64,000 nt of DNA from Eutreptiella sp. 'Long Island Sound 2002' (taxonomy: Eukaryota; Euglenozoa; Euglenophyceae; Eutreptiales; Eutreptiaceae). The notes beneath the pieces are model-generated. The model saw only the letters and a program-made list of their open reading frames with translations, was not told the DNA's origin and searched no databases. The stretch covers positions 126,294,556-126,358,555 of the forward strand of contig OZ038382.1 of the NCBI GenBank assembly GCA_964036045.1. Direction: 5' to 3'. Below, one piece after another: positions 10,846 through 19,741 of the stretch. The position numbers and the translations under genes were made by a program. How positions within the stretch are numbered: position 1 is the stretch's first letter; every line of letters starts with the position of its first letter.

Positions 10846-12330
10846 CCCACGTGCCCGCACAGCCAGGACAACGCCACCGCACCGCCACATGCAACTACAC
10901 CGGCACCAGCACGCACAGGTCACCAGGGAAAGCGCGCACATACGCCTGGTGCCCGAACCCGCACCCTCGTTCTCACTACTCGCAGGACCCAGCATCTTAC
11001 GCCTGCCCCCGCTGACCGGGGCCATCAACCGTCCCCCTCGGCCCTCTCCTCCGCCTCCAACACCACAACCTCCACCACCACAACCACCTCATCCACCACC
11101 ACCACCACCTCCTCATCCAGCACTCCACCCCGCCCGTACCGCGGGGGAAACCTCCCAAACGGGCCCCCAAACCCGTCCCCAGCGCGAGCAACCCCGCCGC
11201 CGCCAAGGCCCACGCCCTGACAAAGCCCGCCCCTGCTGCCCGGCCGAAGCCCAATACCGCCGCCAAGCAGCCAGCCCAACCCGTCGGCGCACCGCGGCCG
11301 CAACCCGCAGCCAAACCCAAGCCCAAGCCCAAGACCAAGCTCGGCGCAACGACGGCAGCGCGAGCCCGACCCCCGAGGACGTCCTCTATGCCATTCAGCC
11401 CCAGCCATCCCAGGCCTGGAGGCAGCAGCGCCCAGCACGGCGCCCCCCCACCGTCACCGACGCCACCGCCACCGACTTTGTTGCGGAGCGCGTCGCGGCT
11501 GAAGCGCAACGCATCTCGTACCGCCACCTCTCAAAGCCCACACACCAAGCCCACAGACCGCCCTTGACCGGGCCAGAACGATGCCAGGTTCTGCCAGCAG
11601 CGTCCCCGCCCCCCTACGAACCTTCGATGTCAGCCCACATACAGCGCATGCCCCGCTACCGCTGCCGCCGCGAGTCCCAACCAAACCCCGAGGCGGAGAC
11701 CGTGCGCGCATACCCGCGTGTCCACATTCGCCCGCGCCCCCCCTCCCCGGGCACACCAACGGCACAGGACTACGAGGAAGCCCCCCGGCCCGCCACCGCC
11801 ACCAGTCCCCAGGACCCTGTCACACCCACCCACGCCCACTCCCCCGCCCAAGACCGCGGCCCCGCCCAGGGAAAGTGGTGGCAGCGCTGTACCCACACGC
11901 AGCTCTGGGCCCTGCAAAAGTGGGTCCGGGCAGAGCCCTCCCTTGAGGGCCTGATCCACCGGCCCCGCAAGCGGTCGATGGCGAACTGCCGCCTCCAACC
12001 GGCGGGGGGTGGATGCCACAGGCCGCATGGGAAGACATGCTGGCCAATGCGCTCCACCCCCTGGGAGTCCAGCCCCGCAACCTCCCCGCGCCACAGGACC
12101 ACCCGTATGTCCTCAGGCGCCTGCAGGAGACCCTGCAGGAGACACAGCGAGACAGCCATCGCCTGTGGGACATCACCCATAGCCCAGCCCGGCACACACA
12201 CACCCCCTCACCACCGCACAAGCGTCGGCGCACCGACACCGGCGGCACGCACAGCACCCCAGGAGCCCTGCGCGCCACACAGCACCACACGCCTGACCCC
12301 CCAGCCAGCCGCGCCGCCACCTAACCCCGT
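10846..12330 (+). pseudogene. LINE A fifth ORF with C-terminal domain shared with LINE C
   Basis: The first kilobase codes for a Pro/Ala/Arg-rich tail. At 11870-12170 there is a compact domain, broken by one frameshift near 12005: KWWQRCTHTQLWALQKWV, then AAWEDMLANALHPLGVQP and HPYVLRRLQETLQE. LINE C has a related domain at the end of its own downstream ORF (46511-46830), with a WTEGEVAELARYVKW segment, then WRRMLGAALPGV and VQMLRELLQRE in the same spacing. The pattern of W, hydrophobic and charged residues suggests a small helical domain, maybe Myb/SANT-like. The function is unknown. Confidence 0.4.
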
Positions 12331-12370
12331 TACCCAGCAAACCACCGCCGCTGGGCGCCACGCCAGGCCC

Positions 12371-12375
12371 CGCCC
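12371..12375. repeat. Target-site duplication, left copy (CGCCC)
   Basis: CGCCC directly precedes the left LTR and recurs at 23143-23147 right after the right LTR. Five bases is the usual size for gypsy integrases. Removing the element and one copy rejoins LINE A. Confidence 0.95.
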
Positions 12376-12907
12376 TGAAAGTGCTGCCCTGGGTCGTTGT
12401 GGGTGCCGGAGGGCTCGGGGCCGGCAAGACCAGTGGGGCAGGCACGCGAGGAGTCTCCCTGGATGTTGTTATTGGGGGTAGAACCGGACACTCGGACACC
12501 AACGGAGGCGAGAGCAGCGACAACAGAAGCAAGATCCATGCTGATTGTGGTCCGGCAGAAAATCCCAGTCTATGAAGAAAATTGAGGGGAATTATTCTAA
12601 ATACATCTGAGTGTCCAAAACTGTCCGAATGAATTTAAATAATCCATTTATGTAAAATTGTCTGGCCGATCTGGCCCGCGAGCGCGCGTCAACGGCAAAT
12701 GGCGATTCCAGCTAAAATAGCGGAATGCGGCGGATTTACGGGAAATGGACCGCGGAATCAAATCCGGCATATCAGAAATATATAGGAAATATCCTGTGAC
12801 TGAGCTGCGAGGCGGCAATTCCGCCGAAGCAAAGAAAATGACCAAAATGTAGCTAATCTGGGCAGAATGTCTGAAAATCTGAGCAGATGGGGCTAGCCGC
12901 ACTTACA
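12376..12907 (-). repeat. Gypsy 1 3' LTR
   Basis: 532 bp, apparently identical by eye to 22611-23142. On the minus strand it starts TGTAAGTGCGG and ends CACTTTCA. It contains the same gag start codon context as the 5' LTR (ATG at 12539), which here reads out into flanking LINE DNA and is not functional. Confidence 0.97.
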
Positions 12908-12921
12908 CTCCCCCTCCAAAA
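12908..12921 (-). promoter_or_regulatory. Polypurine tract of gypsy 1
   Basis: On the minus strand the bases TTTTTGGAGGGGGAG lie immediately before the TGTAAG start of the 3' LTR. A purine tract here is the primer for plus-strand DNA synthesis in LTR retroelements. Confidence 0.85.
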
Positions 12922-14553
12922 ACACACTGGGGTGTGTCGCTACGTCAACGAAGAACGTAGTGCGGGTAAGTCCCAGAAAAACATAAAAATGTAGCCTCGA
13001 TGAGGCGAAATCTGCTTGATCTGACCTGATTTGGGCTGAATTGGCACTGAATCAGGCTGGATGAACCTGAAATGAGACAGAATGAGAAGTGACGAACAGT
13101 CCTCCGTGCTTCAAAACATTAGGTCAGGGGCTAAAAAGCACGTAAACGTATCGAGAATCGATACCAAACCATGCATTGGTTGAGAATGAGGTAGATTATT
13201 GGTGGATTGAGTGGGGGGATCAAGAATTGGAGTGACATCTCAGCGCTCTGGCACAGTTTCGCTGTCGCGGGCACGCTACGGTGTCCTCGCCGAACTCTAC
13301 ATCGTGTTATTCCCGCTTTTCTCGTTCTGAAAAGTACAGCATGTGCTTCAGATTAGACGCATCTGGTGGATGATCACAAGATCAGCAAAAATGAGAATGA
13401 AATTGAGCAGAGATTGAGGGGATTGAGCAATCACAGAGAGGTTAAACAAATACACATGTAGTCTACAGACCCTAAGTGAACCACCGAAGGTAGAGATGTT
13501 CTTCTGTTCACTTAGATCTAAACAGATCTTCGAGGAATGTGAGGAGATGACAAGGAAATCAATCTAAATTGTCCTAACATGAGTACATTCCCTGAGATGA
13601 AGGTGAAATGAAGCGGAATGTGTACAACTGAAACTACCAACACTTTCGTTTAGACTAAAGTAAATATATATTGTCGTTTATTCAGCTCAATTGTGCTTTC
13701 CGGCACGTTGGTTCGCGAGCATCTAACAGATTCTATCAAAATGTGGATCATGTGATGATGCATCATGATGGGACATGCTGGCCCTGAATCCTTGGCATGT
13801 AACGCGCCGAAGGTTCACTGAAGGCGCTTTACTGACAGTATATAACTGAGAGACACCAAATTTACAGTGGCGGTGGTGTCAATCGACTTGGACAAGGCCA
13901 ATCTTTCGATGAAGTCCCACAAGACACTTGGATTCACCATTCTCGACAGTTTCTGATCGGATTGAGCTCACATTGGCGTGTGCCAAAAATACAACGAAGC
14001 TTACGGACTTCAGAGGTTGCTGTTAGAAGTCCCTAGAGCTCCTAGATGAAAATTGTCTGAACAATTGACGTCTGGGTTTCGTACAACAGTGGCAGAATGA
14101 TGGACAAACCTGAGAAATTCAAGGTAAATTTGAGGATCCTGGATCTGAATCTGGACTTCGGCGTCAGCATCACAGCAAATGAAGGTAAGATCTGAGTTCC
14201 TGGCGTCGCATCTGGTGCAGCCAGTACTACAGGGGTTGCCTGTAGGGGTGAATGTCGCTGGCCAGCGTTTTGATTATGTACATTTGCTTCCATCTGCACG
14301 AGTAGCCAAATTCCAAAGATGCACAGACCAACAGAGACAAGATTACCCCGAATCTGCCTGAATTAAGCCTGGGTTTGGTTTTTTTCTGAACACGGCAGCA
14401 CACTCCGTCAGTGTATCTACGCCTTGTCTGCCTAACGGAGACCAAAGAAAAGTTGATTGACGTCAAATTATCAAACATTCGCAGTTCTCCACATCATGAC
14501 ATAAACAGAAAGAATGAACAGTGGATTGAGCAGAATGTGGTAGGATGGCTTCC
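12922..14553 (-). other. Long noncoding region between pol stop and 3' LTR of gypsy 1
   Basis: 1.6 kb of AT-richer DNA with no convincing frame on either strand; the longest frame (85 codons at 14042-14299) has no recognisable content. Such a long interval is unusual for gypsy elements, and the permuted gypsy 3 copy has a similar 1.35-kb interval (35461-36808). It could hold a packaging or export signal or a lost gene. I see no clear repeats or hairpins. Confidence 0.6.
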
Positions 14554-17274
14554 TTAATTCGGCCAAGCACGAATGCATGTGACCACCAAACTGTCTGGCC
14601 TGGCCCTCGTACGGCTTGGGCGCTGCAGATCAGCGGCCGAACTTGAAGCTTGGTCCTCATTTGGCTCCTGGGCTGGCCTGACCGCAGGAGGGGGGATCGA
14701 CGGATCAGCCCTGGAATGTGGCTGCTGAGGGCCGTAAAAGGCTGGATCTCGATTCACCACAGGTCGTTTTCCGTCGCTCTCCACTTGTCTGTCTGGTTTC
14801 GACAAACAATCTGTCAGGAGTACGCCAATTTCGGGGTGCTTCTTCAGGAAGTCGATGAACCCCTTGGTGTATCCATGGACAAAAGATTGGGCTGGTTCCC
14901 AGTTGTTGTGACTGGAATCAAAGCCCCTCCACTCACACAGAAATTCCCATTCGCCCTTGGCGTCACGTCTTGCTTCAACAATCCTCTTGAGTTCGTACTT
15001 CCCCCCTTCGATGACCCGATCGGACAAGTGTTTTGCAGTCCAAAAAAGGGGTTTAACTCGGTCCTTGGGGGAGGGGATCTCTCTCTTGAGGCGATCGCCC
15101 GAAACGTCAATTTCCCTGCTGACATCCACACGAATCCTCCACCTGTTCTCACCAAGACGCGCTGTAACAGCGAATGGCCCCTCCCACAAGGGAAGAAGCT
15201 TGTCATCTCCGTCCAGGGTGGTTTCGGATTTTCGAAGCCAAAGTCGATCATCGACTTCAAAATTGTGGGGGTTTTTTCGACCTTGATTTTGAACCCAAAC
15301 CCAGTCAGCTTGATGCTTCTCGATTAATTTCGACACAGATTTATCTGCTCGTTGGACTTCGTCCAAAAACAGCGAAGCATCTTTACAGGGGCGAGGATTA
15401 TTCAACGGCATGTTCCACCAACACTTCTTTCGTCCAAAGACAATTTCATTAGGAGAAAGGCCATGATACAAAGGCGTGTTGTGGTAACGGCGAAGCAATG
15501 CGAAGAGAACTTCCATCCAATGGAAATCCTTTTCACTCGCGAGCTCCTTACGAAGCATATTAATTATTGAGCGGCCGGCTCTTTCGCCAGGCAGCGCTCG
15601 ATGCGAGTGGATTTCACATCGGAGGTGGTGGATTCCAAGGCGAGCACACAATTCTCTCCACCATTCGGAGGTGTACTCTTTGCCTGAATCCGTGACCACC
15701 TCGGATGGGACGTCCCAGCCTCCCATCCAGGTCTGCGCGCACCACTTGGCGGCGGCCTTGCCAGTCATCGACTCAATGTTGCAAGGCAACACTTGAATGT
15801 AGCCGGAATGACGGCACTGAATAAGGAGCACACCATTGACTTTTTTATTAGTCCAATGGCACTCTTCGTCATCGAGTTCACCGAGATAGAAAAAATCACT
15901 GGTGATTCTGTTAAAGAGACGCTCCGGAATAGGATGAGGCCTCAGATGGCCGTGCTTCTTCGCGCTGGGAGGCGTCGAGACAGCACATTGGGCACATCCG
16001 GCAGCTACTTTCATGCAATGAGTGTAGAGCCTCGATCCAAACAACCTATGCTTAATCATCGACCACAGTCGACGGCCATGTGCGTGGGGGGACTCCCATT
16101 TGTGCCACCAGTTTAACACTCGGGGGGCTAGGGCGTCTGGCACACACAATTTACCCTCCATCCACAGCTTCCCCCCATCCAACGAGTACTCCGCAAAAAT
16201 CCCATCCCTGTGAGCATCTTTGGATTTGAGATTTCCAAAGACCTCTTTAAACATGGGATCCTGCAGGTAATCGGACGTCCAGTCACGGATGATCAGGGAA
16301 TCCTTAGGCAGGGGTGGAGTTTTGGCCGGATCTCGACGCTTAATGCCCTCGATCAACCGAAATCGACGTACTCGTCGGGTATAGTCAAACCGTTTCACAC
16401 TCCCTGAGGAGGGATCGGTGACTTTTTCCACGACTTTCAGCGTTTTGGTGCAGATCTCGTGAACATGCGCTGGATCTGTGATGGCCGTGATGTCGTGACA
16501 CGGCAATGCGTGCTGTTTAACAGCGCACTGCATGCATGCACGTCGAATGATTTTCTTTTCTTCCTGATCCCATTCGATGATGACATGGCGGTCCTGCTCC
16601 GTACCATGGATGTTGGTACTTTGCAGCCCCTCTGAGGCGGGGTAAGCCCATCGGCTCAGAGCATCCGCTACCGTGTTGTGTTTTCCAGGCAGATACGACA
16701 CATGGAGGTCAAACAGAGAGAGAAATTCGTGCCATCTGGCCCGTCGACCAGCTGGGCTCGCGACAGTATCAATGTGTTCGGTGGCCCAATACTCCAGAGA
16801 TCGATGATCCGTCAGGACCTCGACTCGATTGGTGCCAACCCACGAGTGGTACTTTTTTAAAGCACAGATGATGGCGTAAGTCTCTTGCTCACGCGGCGAC
16901 CATTGCATTTGGCGTGGGGCTAGCTTCCGTGACCAAAATGCAAGAGGGTAGTGATCGCCGGTGGCTTCATCAACCTGTTCAAGGACAGCTCCGATCGCGT
17001 ACCTAGATGCGTCGGTTCTAATGTAGAAGGGTCGGTCAAATTGGGGTACATGCAACGTGGCGACTTCGCAGAGGGCTGCCTTCAAGTGATGGAAGGCCTC
17101 CTCGCACTCGTCAGTCCACTTGACACGAACCTTTGAACCTGCCTTGCCCGCATCTCTCCCTACCTTCAATAATTCAGTGAGGGGGGCAGCAAATTTGGCA
17201 TAATTCGGCACAAAAGTGTGGTAAAAATTGCAACAACCCAGGAATCCTCTCAACTCCGTGATCGTCTCAGGGCG
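14554..17274 (-). CDS. pol: Gypsy 1 pol C-terminal part: RNase H, integrase, chromodomain
   Basis: This frame directly continues the RT frame after a TAG at 17275-17277. With residue 1 taken at 17253, RNase H holds Asp81 (YIRTDAS), Glu124, Asp149 (VLTDHRSL) and Asp197 (ADALSR). The integrase has a His/Cys zinc region around residues 390-423 (THC, CAQC) and a D,D,E core at Asp453 (TSDFF), Asp522 (VTDSGKEY) and Glu557 (LPGERAG). A GPY-like region with LWEGPF at 689-694 follows, and a chromodomain at 753-795 (YELKRIVEARR, FLCEWRGFDS, NNWEP). The protein ends at TAA 14554. Catalytic residues are all present. The chromodomain would guide integration toward chromatin marks, as known for chromoviruses. 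Confidence 0.93.
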   Translation of the reverse strand, partial: RPETITELRGFLGCCNFYHTFVPNYAKFAAPLTELLKVGRDAGKAGSKVRVKWTDECEEAFHHLKAALCEVATLHVPQFDRPFYIRTDASRYAIGAVLEQVDEATGDHYPLAFWSRKLAPRQMQWSPREQETYAIICALKKYHSWVGTNRVEVLTDHRSLEYWATEHIDTVASPAGRRARWHEFLSLFDLHVSYLPGKHNTVADALSRWAYPASEGLQSTNIHGTEQDRHVIIEWDQEEKKIIRRACMQCAVKQHALPCHDITAITDPAHVHEICTKTLKVVEKVTDPSSGSVKRFDYTRRVRRFRLIEGIKRRDPAKTPPLPKDSLIIRDWTSDYLQDPMFKEVFGNLKSKDAHRDGIFAEYSLDGGKLWMEGKLCVPDALAPRVLNWWHKWESPHAHGRRLWSMIKHRLFGSRLYTHCMKVAAGCAQCAVSTPPSAKKHGHLRPHPIPERLFNRITSDFFYLGELDDEECHWTNKKVNGVLLIQCRHSGYIQVLPCNIESMTGKAAAKWCAQTWMGGWDVPSEVVTDSGKEYTSEWWRELCARLGIHHLRCEIHSHRALPGERAGRSIINMLRKELASEKDFHWMEVLFALLRRYHNTPLYHGLSPNEIVFGRKKCWWNMPLNNPRPCKDASLFLDEVQRADKSVSKLIEKHQADWVWVQNQGRKNPHNFEVDDRLWLRKSETTLDGDDKLLPLWEGPFAVTARLGENRWRIRVDVSREIDVSGDRLKREIPSPKDRVKPLFWTAKHLSDRVIEGGKYELKRIVEARRDAKGEWEFLCEWRGFDSSHNNWEPAQSFVHGYTKGFIDFLKKHPEIGVLLTDCLSKPDRQVESDGKRPVVNRDPAFYGPQQPHSRADPSIPPPAVRPAQEPNEDQASSSAADLQRPSRTRARPDSLVVTCIRAWPN

Positions 17275-18981
17275 CTACCACTTCTGAATAGCGACGAGCT
17301 TCCCTGGACTGGGTCGTCGAGTGCCATTCTCCAGGAGAGAACCACAAAATTCGACTGATTTTAAAAATAATTTTCCCTTCTTTGGCCCACAAATCAGCTG
17401 ATTGGCGTCAAGAATATCCAAAACTTGGTTCAGCTGCTTCTCATGTAGGGCCACCAGCTCGGCTTCGGTCAGTCCCTCCCCCTCCGTCGCGATGATTATG
17501 TCATCTATGTACACACTCACGAAGGCACGAAGCTCCGGATGGGTTGTGAACAGCACATCCTCCATCATTCTTTGAAAAAATGAGGGGGCGTTCTTCAGCC
17601 CCATGGGCATGACGGTCCATTGGACTGGGCCACATGGCGTGCACATACAGGTGAGAGGTCTGCTGTCCTTCCTCAACGGCATTTGGTGAAAGCCGTGACG
17701 GAGATCCAGCACAGAGAACAAACGACCTCTTGCCCTCTTGGCGATTTCCTCCTCAATGAGGGGCAGGGGGTGTGAATCCGCCTTGGTTTCGGCGTTGAGA
17801 TTGCGAAAATCAACAACCATTCGCCAACCATCAATGGTGTTCTGGTCTGCAGGCGGTGGCTTCGGGACTGTGAAGGGTGAACAGCACCATTCGCTGGTCA
17901 TACAACCCTCAAGCCAACCAAATTCCCTGAGATTTCTCTCAATGATTTTTCTGAGAATCTCATGTTTGTGTCCATGATTTTCATAAGGGCGCTGTTTTTT
18001 TGCCTTGTACCCTTCACGAAGCTCGATGAAGGCTTCACCGAACTGCCCACGGACAGGGGGGTCCTTGATCAACTTTCCTGAAAGGGTTGTATCCTTCCGT
18101 TCCTCAAAAATCTTTTCCCTTGACTTTGAACACAATTCGGTGTCCACCTGATCGCCAGGAATTACTGTCGAAAAAACTTTGGCGACTTCTTCGGCTTTGG
18201 CAGGCAGAATCTTCTTACGGATGTCCCTAAACAGGTCCGTATCCACTGCCTCTTGAAGATAGGTGGGTCTTGTGTCGAAATCCCAGAGATTCTCCTCATG
18301 ATCCAGCTCCTCGAAAGGATCCATGAAAGCTTCCACAGGGGGTTTTTCATAAAAAACTCTGAATTTGCAGCGCGATTGGGGATTTTTCCTCGCCCGTGCA
18401 CTGAAGATTCTTTTCGATGTCGACCGTATTGGTGAAGAGGGAGACGAGGCGGATCCATTGGACGTTGAATCACCTTGGGTATCTGACGGACAAAAATCAG
18501 AAAAAATAGATTCATCATCAGTACCACGCTCAACCTCAGATTCAGACCCAACACAGGAATCTGTACTAGAATCAGCAGAATTAGAGTCAGAAAGCTTTCC
18601 ATCCACCAGGAATGCAAGCGAACTCCAGGACCGCTGTGGCAGGGGACCTGTGTCGTCCCTGGCATACAGCTTAATCTTCCTGGGAAGTTCGATGTAATCT
18701 ACACAAATGTCCTGTAATTCCTGAAACCAAGGCTTGTCGTCCCACAAGGGCACAACCAAAATTGCCTGGGTTTTATCCTGCTTGATTTTGTGGATGACCT
18801 GCTGGATTAAGTGAAACGGAGGATTAATCCACAACTTCTTGTCCCATTTGTGGGTCCAAGCGTCGCTGAAGTGCTTGTCAAAGCGCTTGTTCATACGGTT
18901 AGCAAAGGCATCATACTGTGGCCAAAATGAAATGATGTTCATGAAAGTGTTCACAAATTGCATCGCGCCATTTGTCGACAA
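17275..18981 (-). CDS. pol: Gypsy 1 methyltransferase-like domain and reverse transcriptase
   Basis: The frame opens in overlap with the protease frame and is +1 to it; no ATG is evident, so expression by +1 frameshifting is likely. Residues 15-130 (counting from 18981) contain YDAFANR, then WINPPFHL at 51-58 (NPPF at 18814-18825) and AILVVPLWDDKPWF at 73-86, resembling Dam-type N6-adenine methyltransferases. A long acidic and basic linker follows. RT motifs: RMVVDFRNLN, LFSVLDLRHGFHQMPL, MPMGLKNAPSFFQRMM and YIDDIIIATE, with YIDD at 17500-17511. The frame ends in KW followed by TAG at 17275-17277, inside the conserved link to RNase H; gypsy 2 has Glu at that place. The stop must be read through, or RT ends here. 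Confidence 0.9.
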   Translation of the reverse strand: MSTNGAMQFVNTFMNIISFWPQYDAFANRMNKRFDKHFSDAWTHKWDKKLWINPPFHLIQQVIHKIKQDKTQAILVVPLWDDKPWFQELQDICVDYIELPRKIKLYARDDTGPLPQRSWSSLAFLVDGKLSDSNSADSSTDSCVGSESEVERGTDDESIFSDFCPSDTQGDSTSNGSASSPSSPIRSTSKRIFSARARKNPQSRCKFRVFYEKPPVEAFMDPFEELDHEENLWDFDTRPTYLQEAVDTDLFRDIRKKILPAKAEEVAKVFSTVIPGDQVDTELCSKSREKIFEERKDTTLSGKLIKDPPVRGQFGEAFIELREGYKAKKQRPYENHGHKHEILRKIIERNLREFGWLEGCMTSEWCCSPFTVPKPPPADQNTIDGWRMVVDFRNLNAETKADSHPLPLIEEEIAKRARGRLFSVLDLRHGFHQMPLRKDSRPLTCMCTPCGPVQWTVMPMGLKNAPSFFQRMMEDVLFTTHPELRAFVSVYIDDIIIATEGEGLTEAELVALHEKQLNQVLDILDANQLICGPKKGKLFLKSVEFCGSLLENGTRRPSPGKLVAIQKW

Positions 18982-19738
18982 CTCTGTAGGATGAAGAGTG
19001 CCAGCGCGAAGGGCGTCGTGGCTGGGAGTCCCTACGAAGACATTCTAACTCTTTGGAGTAATCGGCACTCCCATTCACCTCTGCAATGGTGACATCTTCA
19101 CCAAATTTTGGTGTCACTTTTTGCTTCAAAAATTCTTCTGCACTTTTAAACCCTGCGTGCAAAAAACGAAATTCAGGACGCTCCAAAGGACCTGACTCCA
19201 GCAAAAAACAACGACGATGACCTACGGGCGCTACCCTATTCTTACGAAGCCAAGGATGGCCCAAATAAAGGTCATACTTTATGTCAGCACGATAAAAGTA
19301 GTCATCCTTAAGGACAACTTCTTCCACATTTTGCTCTTCCCAAAGGTCTTGAGCGACCAAATGGGTGGATATATAACAACCGCGTTGCCCACCTGCGAGA
19401 GAATGTCCAGAAACTCCCTCGAGGGTAACAGGATGAGGCGACTCGAACACGCAGTCGTCGGGTAAGAATGCATTGGATTGGAGATTTACCTCTGATCCAT
19501 TGTCACACAAACAAGTGGCGAGGTGGAAATTTCCCTTGCAATCAGAGACCCACAGCTTTGTAACAAACTGACGAGCCCTGTGCTTGGACTGTACACCAAC
19601 CTCGTCCACTACAACAGAAGGATCCGCTGCCGGATCCAGGGGAGAGGAGACAAGCGACCCTACATCCAGTAATGGTCGATCAGGAATTTGGGGATCATGC
19701 CTGAAATCGCCTGGGGAGGGGCAATTTTCGTGGCTCCC
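18911..19738 (-). CDS. Gypsy 1 protease, in frame with gag after a UAG
   Basis: The frame is open from the base after the gag stop (19738) to TGA at 18911, and is the same frame as gag. No good start codon is seen near its beginning, so readthrough of the gag UAG is the simplest way to make it. The retropepsin-like active site reads LCDNGSEVNL (Asp at 19502-19504), with Asn where Thr or Ser is normal; the C-terminal flap partner reads LYLGHPWLRK. The last 70 bases overlap the RT frame. A protease cuts Gag-Pol; whether DNG supports activity is not known. Confidence 0.75.
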   Translation of the reverse strand, partial: GSHENCPSPGDFRHDPQIPDRPLLDVGSLVSSPLDPAADPSVVVDEVGVQSKHRARQFVTKLWVSDCKGNFHLATCLCDNGSEVNLQSNAFLPDDCVFESPHPVTLEGVSGHSLAGGQRGCYISTHLVAQDLWEEQNVEEVVLKDDYFYRADIKYDLYLGHPWLRKNRVAPVGHRRCFLLESGPLERPEFRFLHAGFKSAEEFLKQKVTPKFGEDVTIAEVNGSADYSKELECLRRDSQPRRPSRWHSSSYRVVDKWRDAICEHFHEHHFILATV

Positions 19739-19741
19739 CTA
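19739..19741 (-). promoter_or_regulatory. Candidate UAG readthrough site between gag and protease
   Basis: Gag ends in GCC TAG GGG AGC CAC on the minus strand and protease continues in the same frame. Gypsy 2 has GTC TAG AGG AGC CCC at the same gene border (61188-61190). Readthrough of UAG at this place is established for gammaretroviruses; here it is inferred. Confidence 0.55.

Larger units (their letters stand above)
1..12370 (+). mobile_element. LINE A, long non-LTR retrotransposon, split by gypsy 1
   Basis: This C-rich stretch codes on the plus strand for a LINE with ORF1, ORF2 (APE endonuclease, RT, RNase H, CCHC finger) and further ORFs downstream. The window starts inside it, so the 5' end is unknown. 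It is interrupted at 12370 by gypsy 1 and resumes at 23148. RT, RNase H and the third ORF match the LINE B pieces at 26253-33458 closely, so these are copies of one family. Order of endonuclease, RT, RNase H and CCHC finger is that of the I-like group. Several frameshifts and stops show that this copy is dead. Confidence 0.85.

Noticed and set aside
12330-12539. Second gag gene starting at 12539 (-)
   Set aside because: It is the LTR copy of the gag start, which runs out of the element after 55 codons.
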